Source: CAZGSN01 sp964371655 (GTDB lineage: Bacteria; Desulfobacterota; Binatia; HRBIN30). Taken from it: a stretch of 60,326 bases of DNA. Below, in pieces: positions 41,169 to 48,748 of the stretch. The position numbers were made by a program, and so were the translations under genes. The notes below the pieces were generated by a model. The model saw only the letters and a list, made by a program, of their open reading frames with translations, had not been told where the DNA came from and ran no database searches. Where the stretch lies: the NCBI GenBank assembly GCA_964371655.1, contig CAYJOD010000034.1:1-60326 (forward strand), in the 5' to 3' direction. Positions within the stretch are counted from its first letter, which is position 1; each line of letters starts with the position of its first letter.

Positions 41169-42919
41169 AGCTCGGCGAGCTCCTCTTCGAGCCGCTGCTG
41201 GCGAAACATCTCCGCGTACGCGCCGTTGCGAGCCAACAGCGAGGCATGATCGCCGCATTCCGCGACTCGACCGTCGGCGAGAACGACGATCACATCGGCA
41301 TCCTGAATGGTGGAGATGCGGTGCGCGATGACGATGCTGGTGCGATCGCGCATCACTTCGTCGAGAGCCGACAAGATGCGCCGCTCGGTACGCGTATCGA
41401 CACTCGAAAGGGAATCGTCCAACACCAAGACGCGGGGATCCGCCAGAAGCGCGCGCGCCAGGGTGAGGCGCTGTTTTTGTCCGCCGGAAAGCGTGATGCC
41501 GCGCTCACCAACCACGGTGTCGTAGCGTTTCGGAAAGGCGTCGATGTCCTCGTCGACGCCGGCGCAGCGAGCGGCACGCTCGATGGCCGCATCGTCGGCG
41601 TCGTCGACTGCGAAGCGTATATTCTCACGGACGGTTGTCGAGAACAGAAACGGCTGCTGCGGAACGACCGCCAGGGCGCGGCGCAGCTGCGCCACCGGCA
41701 GGGCGCGCAGGTCAACGCCGTCGAGGAGAATCTCGCCTTTGTCGATGTCGAACAATCGCGCCAACAGCGACGCGACCGTGCTCTTGCCCGAGCCCGTACG
41801 TCCGACCAATGCCAGCTTCTGCCCGGGTCGAAGCTTGAACGAAATCCCGTGCAGCGTCGGCCGCCCCGCCTCCTCGCCATTGGCGTGCGCCTCCGCATAG
41901 CGAAAGGAAACATCGCGAAACTCAATGTCGCCGCGGATTACGGACAACTCTCGGCACGGCTGCGCGTCGCGAATGTCCGGCTCGGTGGTGAACACGTGTT
42001 CGAGCCGCTGCATGGCGGCGCGGCCACGCTGCAGGATGGAAAGCATCCAGCCGAGGGCCATCGTCGGCCAGGCCAGCATGTTCAAGTAGGCGATGAACGC
42101 AACCAGGTCGCCCAGGCTCAAGCGGGCGCGGATGACTTCGATGCCGCCAAACCACAGAACGACAAGGGTGCCGAGGCTGGACGCCGTACGCATAATCGGC
42201 ATCATCTGCCCACGCGTCCGTGCGAGCTTCATGCTCGCGATCCTAAAGCTTTCATTGAGCTCGGCGAAGCGTTGGGTTTCGGTTTCCTCACAAGCGTAGG
42301 CGCGAACGACGTGGATGCCGGTCAGATTTTCCTGAACTTGGCTGCTCAGGGATGCCAAGCCTTCCTGGACGCGCAGGGTTTCATCCATCAAGCGGCGCGT
42401 GAAGCGTTTGACCACCAGAAGGATGATCGGATACGGCAACAAGGCTGCAAGCGTCAGCCGCGGATCGAGCGAGAGCATGTAGCCGAGCGCGTAGACGTAA
42501 TAGACGGGCGTGTTGACGAGGTTCAGAATTCCGGGACCCAGGAGCATGCGCACCGCGGTCACATCGTTCACCAGACGCGACATCAGGTCCCCGGTTTGCT
42601 GGCGCTGGTAAAAGGAGAGTGACAGTTTCTCTAGATGAGCGAAGAGGTCGTTGCGGAGATCGTACTCCACGTCGCGACCGATGTTGAAGATCAGGATACG
42701 CGACGCGGTCCGGACAACGGCCTGGAGCGCGGCAATCGCGGCGATCCACAGGGCCAGTACACCGGCTCGCGACGGATCGGCTCCAGCGCTGATCGCATCG
42801 ATGGCCTCCTTCAGGAGGTAGGGCACCCGCATACCGAGCTCTGCAGTCGCCACCAAGCACACGATGCCGGCGGCGTACCGGAGTCGGTAACGAGCGAGGT
42901 ACTTCAGGAGTCGGCGCAT
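41165..42919 (-). CDS. Heterodimeric ABC exporter subunit with degenerate Walker B
   Basis: A 584-residue half-transporter with six transmembrane helices (about 15-300) and an ABC domain. Walker A is GRTGSGKST, the signature LSGGQKQRLTLARAL, but Walker B reads VLVLDDSLSSVD with Asp in place of the catalytic Glu. The H-loop IVIAHRIST is intact. The partner gene has LSSGQ in place of LSGGQ. In heterodimers this subunit's Walker A/B pairs with the partner's signature to form one degenerate ATP site, so the two deviations lie in the same site. This matches the MdlA/TM287-type arrangement. Confidence 0.9.
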   Translation of the reverse strand: MRRLLKYLARYRLRYAAGIVCLVATAELGMRVPYLLKEAIDAISAGADPSRAGVLALWIAAIAALQAVVRTASRILIFNIGRDVEYDLRNDLFAHLEKLSLSFYQRQQTGDLMSRLVNDVTAVRMLLGPGILNLVNTPVYYVYALGYMLSLDPRLTLAALLPYPIILLVVKRFTRRLMDETLRVQEGLASLSSQVQENLTGIHVVRAYACEETETQRFAELNESFRIASMKLARTRGQMMPIMRTASSLGTLVVLWFGGIEVIRARLSLGDLVAFIAYLNMLAWPTMALGWMLSILQRGRAAMQRLEHVFTTEPDIRDAQPCRELSVIRGDIEFRDVSFRYAEAHANGEEAGRPTLHGISFKLRPGQKLALVGRTGSGKSTVASLLARLFDIDKGEILLDGVDLRALPVAQLRRALAVVPQQPFLFSTTVRENIRFAVDDADDAAIERAARCAGVDEDIDAFPKRYDTVVGERGITLSGGQKQRLTLARALLADPRVLVLDDSLSSVDTRTERRILSALDEVMRDRTSIVIAHRISTIQDADVIVVLADGRVAECGDHASLLARNGAYAEMFRQQRLEEELAEL

Positions 42920-43176
42920 TGCAGCGCATCATCCCACACGCACATCTGGATGCAACGTAGCTCCGAAGGAGGGGCGTGGTGGGTCACTCCGGGCTTGTTG
43001 GTACGGCGCCCCGAAAGAACAGACCACCCGCGCCGCGGGCGGGGCCATGGGATTTCGGACCTCTGACTTCGGGAAGGGTTGGGAATCAAGCTGAACCGCG
43101 ATTCTCCAAAACGCGCGAGGGGCAGAAACCAAACGGCCCCTACCCCTCGCCTGCAATGCGTTGTTGCGACGAGCGA

Positions 43177-44463
43177 TTATTTGGTCAACTCGCCGCGCCA
43201 AACCTCGATCGAGCCAAACATGCCGCGCTCGGGCGATTTAGGCTTCTCGGCCTTGTCGGCGGGCTTCTCTTCACCCGTCTTCGGGTGCGATCCGGAGCGC
43301 CAGGTTGGTGCGAGCACGTCACCAAAAGCGACGCCGATGTCAAGAACGCCATCGCCGTCGATGTCCGCGAGACCGATGCCCCAGCTCTTTTCTTTGCCGG
43401 TCTGGGGAAGACCCGTATTCGAAACGTATGTCCAATGACCTTGCCCGTCGCCGAGGAAGGGAAAGACACCGTAGACGCCGCCGATTTCATCGAGCGCGGT
43501 CTTGCCCGCGGCCACCAAATCCATTTTGCCATCGTTATTGAGATCGCCGAGTGCGAGCCCGAAGACAACGTTCATGGCGATGATACCATCATTGGACTTG
43601 CGCCATTTCGGCCCCGGCTCTTGGATGTAGATCTCGACCCCGTTGGTCGCGGCACCGGTTGCAATGTCGAGCTTGCCGTCACCGTTGATGTCTCCGACGG
43701 CGATCGACTGATAGATTCCGTGGATGTCCGGAGCCGGCAAGCCCTCGGATCCGTCGTGCCAGTTCCCCTTTCCGTCGCCCAGAAAAACACGCGGTCCGGC
43801 AGAGTACGCGACGGCAATGTCGAGCTTGCCGTCGCCATCCATGTCGGCGATTTGGATCGACTGGCCCCATTCCTCTTTGGGCAGACCGTTAGAGCTCTCC
43901 TTCCAAACCCCTTTACAGTTGCCAGTGAACGCGCGCACGCCTTCCTCGGACGCACCCACAATGGCCAAGTCGAGACATTTGTCGCCGTTGAAGTCGCCAA
44001 CCGTGACATCCTCCGAGCCGACGGTGGGCAGGCCGGCCGAAGCGCTTGTCCAATGCCCGTCACCGTCGCCGAGGTACACGAAAACGCCGCGGCAGTGATC
44101 GGCTAGGGCAACGTCCATCTTGCCGTCGCCATTGGCGTCACCGAAAGCCATCCCGCCGCCGCAATAGCTCTCACGCGGCAGCCCCGATGAGGCGTCGGTC
44201 CAGTTGCCTTTGCCGTCACCTTTGAAGACCCACGGCCCGTCCGCGAGCCGAGACACTACGCCGATATCCGGAAAGCCGTCGCCGTTGATATCGCCGAACG
44301 CCATCTGGCTCTTCCAGATCTTCGAGGTTGGCAGTCCATTGCGAGCCGCCGAATACTGCATGGGGGCACGAGCCTGCTTGGGCGCCGAGCTGATGAGACT
44401 GCACCCGGAGACCGCCACCGCAACCATTACCCCAAATCCGAAATATCTCGCCAACACACGCAT
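43177..44463 (-). CDS. FG-GAP/VCBS propeller lipoprotein
   Basis: A 428-residue lipoprotein (lipobox AVSGCS). The mature part has seven FG-GAP blades with calcium-loop motifs, for example DINGDGFPDIGVV, DFNGDKCLDLAIV, DMDGDGKLDIAVA and DIDGDGVLDIGVA, interleaved with the repeated GDGKGNWTDASSGLP element. Seven blades fit one seven-bladed beta-propeller. It probably sits at the cell surface or in the periplasm and binds a ligand or calcium; function is unknown. Not related in its linker to the larger propeller protein at 0.2-3 kb. It stands alone on the minus strand. Confidence 0.85.
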   Translation of the reverse strand: MRVLARYFGFGVMVAVAVSGCSLISSAPKQARAPMQYSAARNGLPTSKIWKSQMAFGDINGDGFPDIGVVSRLADGPWVFKGDGKGNWTDASSGLPRESYCGGGMAFGDANGDGKMDVALADHCRGVFVYLGDGDGHWTSASAGLPTVGSEDVTVGDFNGDKCLDLAIVGASEEGVRAFTGNCKGVWKESSNGLPKEEWGQSIQIADMDGDGKLDIAVAYSAGPRVFLGDGKGNWHDGSEGLPAPDIHGIYQSIAVGDINGDGKLDIATGAATNGVEIYIQEPGPKWRKSNDGIIAMNVVFGLALGDLNNDGKMDLVAAGKTALDEIGGVYGVFPFLGDGQGHWTYVSNTGLPQTGKEKSWGIGLADIDGDGVLDIGVAFGDVLAPTWRSGSHPKTGEEKPADKAEKPKSPERGMFGSIEVWRGELTK

Positions 44464-45135
44464 CTCTCTTCTCCCCCCTTCAATGTCCCCGACTCGCTAA
44501 TGCGCCAGTTTGTTTCGAAACCAAGCCGCGCTTTCCAGGCACCTTGCAGATTTCGCGTTACGGGCTGGCAAACCAAAAAGGCTGCTTAACAAAGCCGACC
44601 GCGCATGGTCAAGCGACAGACAGCCCGGGTATTGGCTTTGGTCATGATTGGGCGATGCGAGAACTACCCTGCAAATCGGCAGCCGATACACGCGTTACGT
44701 TGAAATTTCTCTACCGCTTACCGGGAATACGCGCTCAGGAAGAATCCTTCTAGCGAACCCTCCGAGATGGAAGCCCGCCGCCACCCGCAACAGGAGGGAC
44801 TGGCAGGATGTAGCCCGGCTGATCACGGTGGCCGCAACCGCCCCAACGCAAGGCAGCTACGTGAGACTTCGGGTTCAACACGAGCCTAGCTCACGGCCGC
44901 CGCCACGGTGCGCCTCCGCATCGAGGCAACCGCTTTCGCCCATGCGTCTTTCAGCACGTTTTCGTTGCCAGGTTGAGGGCTTTTCCGCTTGACAAGGTGG
45001 GACGCATAAAGTATCAGAAGCGAGCTTTCCAGACCGGCGAGCCACGCCGGCTGCAGGCTATGGATTGCGGGAGCAGAGCTTTCGTCGGTTAACACCAACG
45101 GTGATTTCTCCGGCAGAAGGGAAAGGAGAAAGCGA
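44464..45135. other. Gene-free 672-bp region
   Basis: Lies between the divergent FG-GAP lipoprotein and the first of the three secreted paralogues. I see no convincing ORF, tRNA or large inverted repeat. It should contain promoters for both directions, but no clear -35/-10 pair stands out. A GGGAAAGGAG ribosome site appears just before 45136. Confidence 0.4.
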
Positions 45136-46200
45136 ATGCGTGGGATGAGAGAGTATCGGGGCCTGTGGGCGCTGGGGGCTGTGGCGTTTGGGGTCATGGC
45201 CCTGGGCAAAGTCGCAGTAGCTGACGTTACCACCGAGCAAGCTGGATCGATTGTCGTCTGGCCGAAGGTAATTTGGGACGGCCAGCGTGACACGATCATT
45301 CAGCTATCCAATATCTACAACCTGATGGTGCACGCTCACTGCGTGTACATCAACGGCGCGCCAGAGAATCCTGCCTTTCCGCCGTCGGGCAACAACGCTC
45401 CACTATGTGGGGAGACGGACTTCGACCTTTGGCTTTCGAAGCAGCAGACCACGCATTGGACTGCCAGTGGCGGTCGCCGCGTTTCGGCGCTGGACGCCTT
45501 CGGCAGCGATGGCTCGGGCTTGGATCCCGGCGTTATCCCGCCACTGCCCGTCGGTTTCACCGGCGAGCTGATGTGCATTTTGGTTTCGGAATCCGGAGAG
45601 CCGTGGGCAGGCAATAAGCTGAAGGGTGAAGCCACGATTCGCAGCTCGGCCGGCGACGTGAGCAAGTACAATGCGATCGCGGTTCCCGGCAATTCCAACC
45701 TCTCGGGCATCCAGATTGGCAGCGAATTGGAGCTCAACCTCACCAACTCGAATCCTAGCGGCGAGTACGAGGCTTGTCCGAACGTATTGGCCTTTGGTTT
45801 CTTCGCGGATGGCGGCAATGATCCGGTGACGGGCACAACGATGCGAACCGAACTAACCTTGGTGCCATGCAACCAAGACATCGAGAACGGCATCGCCTCC
45901 AATGTCTCCGCAAACTTCGACATCATCAATGAATTCGAAGAGCACCTCAGCCGGCCTCTCGCGGTCGAGTGCTGGTCGAATCGGACTCTCAGCAACATCG
46001 GATCGGCATTCACACCGGGCAGCTTAGGGACCTTGACCGGTCACGCGCGCTTGACTCCCTCTTCCGGACAGGGCGGGCTGATTGGCGTCGCAGAAGAGTT
46101 TCGCGCGCCGGCGGCATGGGCAGCTTTCAACCTGCAGGTCGAAGGTAATCGTTTCGACGCAGCCGGGGTAACCGACAGCATCACGCTTCCGAGCTTGTAA
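45136..46200 (+). CDS. Secreted protein of an unassigned paralogous family, member 1
   Basis: A 354-residue exported protein, probably cleaved near VAVADV (about residue 30). The mature part shares an ordered set of motifs with the two genes that follow: GSIVVWPKV near its start, HCVYINGAP, DFDLWLSKQ, TGELMCILV, GEATIRSS, SKYNAIAV, GEYEACPNVL, TELTLVPCN, INEFEEHLS, ECWSNRTL and GVAEEFR. Paired cysteines recur at matching places. The fold is predicted to be mostly beta from the strand-like spacing. I do not recognise the family and do not infer a function. A good AAAGGAG site precedes the ATG. Confidence 0.78.
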   Translation: MRGMREYRGLWALGAVAFGVMALGKVAVADVTTEQAGSIVVWPKVIWDGQRDTIIQLSNIYNLMVHAHCVYINGAPENPAFPPSGNNAPLCGETDFDLWLSKQQTTHWTASGGRRVSALDAFGSDGSGLDPGVIPPLPVGFTGELMCILVSESGEPWAGNKLKGEATIRSSAGDVSKYNAIAVPGNSNLSGIQIGSELELNLTNSNPSGEYEACPNVLAFGFFADGGNDPVTGTTMRTELTLVPCNQDIENGIASNVSANFDIINEFEEHLSRPLAVECWSNRTLSNIGSAFTPGSLGTLTGHARLTPSSGQGGLIGVAEEFRAPAAWAAFNLQVEGNRFDAAGVTDSITLPSL

Positions 46201-46253
46201 TGCGCCGATTGCCTTCGTGGATGTAGTCGCTGACGACGAAAGGAGAAAACCTG

Positions 46254-47531
46254 ATGAGCACGATGAAGGGGATTTTGCGGCGGGCGGTTCTTGCGGGAAT
46301 CGCGGGAGCAGCCGGGGCTGCTTCGCTTGTGGGGGTGGCGCGTGCTGACGTGGCATCCGACAAGCCCGGGGCCATCCTGATCTTCCCCAAGATTATTGTT
46401 GATAGCGCTGGAACGCTGAACGGCGGCGTGGCAGTGGACACCGAGCTTCAACTGGTGAACGCGTCCAACTCCGTCGTCGGTGCCCGCTGCTTTATTGTAA
46501 ATACGACCTCGCACTGCAGCGGCAACGACCAGATTGCCTGCCGCGCCGACTTGGAAGGCGACCCCGGCACACGTGTTTGCCCGATCGGCGACACTTGTAA
46601 TGTCAGCTGGGTTGAGAATGACTTCGATTTGATTCTCACCAAGCGGCAGCCAATTTTCTGGCGTGCAAGTCAGGGCCTGCCGGCTCTGCCTTGCGACGGG
46701 ATCACCAAGGTTTGCCAGGGTAGCAACAACCTCCCCGGTGCCGGCCCGTCCTCGATTCCGCCGGCCAGCTCCGATCCATTCTACGGTGAGATCAAGTGCG
46801 TCGAAGCCGACCCCGCGACTCTCAACCCTTCTCGCGGCCTGAACCCAGCCAACGGCGGTGAAGGGGACTTGTTTGGCAACGCCACGATCGTGCGCACTGC
46901 TATTGGGGCCGCGCCCAACGTCGACGCCTCCAAGTACAATGCGATCACATTGGGTGCCGTCGGCGACCCAGGGGCCGACGCCGTGCTCCCCAATACACTC
47001 AGCATCGGTCCCGGCGTATCCGGCGAGTACTCCGGCTGTCCCAACTTCCTGCTGATGGATCATCTGTTTGATGGCGCCGGCGTTCAAACGCACCACGTTG
47101 GCGCTGGGTTCTCGACTGGTCAGGTCACCACAGATCTGACCGTCATCCCGTGTAGTGAAGACTTTGCCGACCCTTCCAATCTGGGTGGCGCTACCCTGCA
47201 ATTCTTGGTCTACAACGAATTCGAACAGCGCTTCTCGACATCGACGAACTTTGCCTGCTGGCGAGAAGTTCAGCTATCGGACATCGACACGCGCCCGGGC
47301 CCGACGGGTGATGCCCAGTCGATCTTCAGCGCCTCGGTTCAGGGTACGATTGCCGGACAGACCCGCATTCGGCCGGTCGCCGGCGCTACTCGCGCCAACG
47401 GCATCCTCGCGATCGCCGAGGAATTCTGGACGTCCAATGGACCTGGCGGGATCTCAACCACCGCCGCCAACATCCACTTCGTCGGCGTCAACGAGACGAA
47501 GGGCGACCAAATCGTCATTCCGGACAACTAG
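46254..47531 (+). CDS. Secreted protein of an unassigned paralogous family, member 2
   Basis: A 425-residue exported protein, paralogous to the flanking genes. It has the mature start DVASDKPGAILIFPKI, then RCFIVNTTS, NDFDLILTKRQPIFW, GEIKCVEAD, GNATIVRT, DASKYNAIT, GEYSGCPNFLL, TDLTVIPCSEDF, YNEFEQRFS, FACWREVQL, GQTRIRPVAG and AIAEEFWT. It is longer because of an inserted Cys-rich segment after the first conserved cysteine (residues about 85-115) and extra loops before the GEIKC motif. It follows member 1 by 53 bp with its own AAAGGAG site. An intrinsic terminator comes 15 bp after the stop. Confidence 0.78.
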   Translation: MSTMKGILRRAVLAGIAGAAGAASLVGVARADVASDKPGAILIFPKIIVDSAGTLNGGVAVDTELQLVNASNSVVGARCFIVNTTSHCSGNDQIACRADLEGDPGTRVCPIGDTCNVSWVENDFDLILTKRQPIFWRASQGLPALPCDGITKVCQGSNNLPGAGPSSIPPASSDPFYGEIKCVEADPATLNPSRGLNPANGGEGDLFGNATIVRTAIGAAPNVDASKYNAITLGAVGDPGADAVLPNTLSIGPGVSGEYSGCPNFLLMDHLFDGAGVQTHHVGAGFSTGQVTTDLTVIPCSEDFADPSNLGGATLQFLVYNEFEQRFSTSTNFACWREVQLSDIDTRPGPTGDAQSIFSASVQGTIAGQTRIRPVAGATRANGILAIAEEFWTSNGPGGISTTAANIHFVGVNETKGDQIVIPDN

Positions 47532-47542
47532 GCTCTCCTGAG

Positions 47543-47577
47543 AAAAGGGCAGGAGCAAGTGCTCCTGCCCTTTTTTT
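47543..47577 (+). terminator. Rho-independent terminator between paralogues 2 and 3
   Basis: A perfect 10-bp stem (GGGCAGGAGC, loop AAGT, GCTCCTGCCC at 47547-47570), extended by AAAA/TTTT pairing, and seven T residues (47571-47577). The next gene starts at 47591, only 13 nt after the T tract. Confidence 0.92.
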
Positions 47578-47590
47578 GTTTGTACCCTCC

Positions 47591-48607
47591 ATGTTTCGGC
47601 GAACCCCACTCGCCGCCAGTCTTCTCTTGCTGGCCTTCGCTCTCGCCCGTCCCGCTGGCGTTCACGCCGACACTGGAACGGATGAGCCAGGAGCGATCAT
47701 CATCTTTCCGAAGATTTCCAGCAGCGCTACCGAAGAGACAACGATTCAGCTGTCGAATGCTGCCGGAAACCCTGCTGAGCTGCGCTGCTTCTACGTAAAC
47801 GGCTCTCCGGGAGAGGATTCTGGTTCGCCGGTCTGGTCCGTCACTGACTTTCAATTGAAGCTAACCGGTCTCCAGCCGACAATTTGGACCGCTGGAGTTG
47901 GGCTTCCAGCGATACCACCCGACGGGCGGCCCGCGGGCCTCTACCCCGGTCCTGTGCCCCCTGTCGGCGACTCCTTCCTGGGTGAGCTTCGCTGCTTTGT
48001 TGTCAACGTCAATGAGAGCCCGGTGTCGCGCAATGTACTCACCGGCGAGGCAACAATTGTCGACCGAGCTAGCGGCGCGGTTCGCAAGTATCAGGCGACG
48101 ACCCTGCGCGGCCTGCCCGGCAACAACGGCGACAACACCCTCTTACTGGACGATGGCGAGTACACCAGTTGCCCACGTATCTTGCTCATGAACCACTTCT
48201 TCGAGGGTGCGCCCGACCCGGTCTCCGGCTTACAGGTGCAGACGACCCTGACGCTGGTGCCGTGCAGTGTCGACTTCGAGGCATCCGCCCCAGGTACAGC
48301 AAGCGTTCAGTTCACTGTCATCAACGAGTTGGAGCTACGTTTTTCGGCGAGCATCGATGTCGTCTGCTTTGCCAACGTCACCCTGACCCAAATCAGCGGG
48401 CCGGTCTTTGATTACGCAATCCAGGGAACGCTGGTGGGACAGACCCGCATCCGCGCCATCGTCGATGGCGACACGCTTCACGGTCACGCACTCCTCGGAG
48501 TCGCCGAGGAGTTCCGTGGCGGCGCCGACCACGGTGCCGCGATGAACTTACATTTCATTGGCGGGAATCTTCAGGCTGACGTCGTCGTCCTCCCCAGCCC
48601 ATTCTGA
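47591..48607 (+). CDS. Secreted protein of an unassigned paralogous family, member 3
   Basis: A 338-residue exported protein (signal MFRRTPLAASLLLLAFALA, mature start near VHADTGTDEP). It shares GAIIIFPKISS, LRCFYVNGS, DFQLKLTGLQPTIW, GELRCFVVN, GEATIVDR, RKYQATTL, GEYTSCPRILL, TTLTLVPCSVDF, INELELRFS, GQTRIRAI and GVAEEFR with its neighbours. No recognisable family. The gene lies immediately behind a strong terminator, and no ribosome site is evident in the 13 nt between the T tract and the ATG at 47591. Expression may depend on readthrough or on an internal promoter. Confidence 0.75.
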   Translation: MFRRTPLAASLLLLAFALARPAGVHADTGTDEPGAIIIFPKISSSATEETTIQLSNAAGNPAELRCFYVNGSPGEDSGSPVWSVTDFQLKLTGLQPTIWTAGVGLPAIPPDGRPAGLYPGPVPPVGDSFLGELRCFVVNVNESPVSRNVLTGEATIVDRASGAVRKYQATTLRGLPGNNGDNTLLLDDGEYTSCPRILLMNHFFEGAPDPVSGLQVQTTLTLVPCSVDFEASAPGTASVQFTVINELELRFSASIDVVCFANVTLTQISGPVFDYAIQGTLVGQTRIRAIVDGDTLHGHALLGVAEEFRGGADHGAAMNLHFIGGNLQADVVVLPSPF

Positions 48608-48748
48608 ATCCAGCCGCGCCGTAGTTCGTACCCAGGCATTGGATCACTGGAACAGTCTACGGCTCCGGACCCCGAAGTCTGATCTCCGAGTTCCGAGGCC
48701 ACCTGCGGTGCGCTGGATCGCTTTCTTCCCGGGAGCTTTCTGAGACAA

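Noticed and set aside
44886..45299. Minus-strand frame of 137 codons
   Set aside because: It overlaps the start of the first secreted paralogue antisense and has no recognisable start signal or domain.
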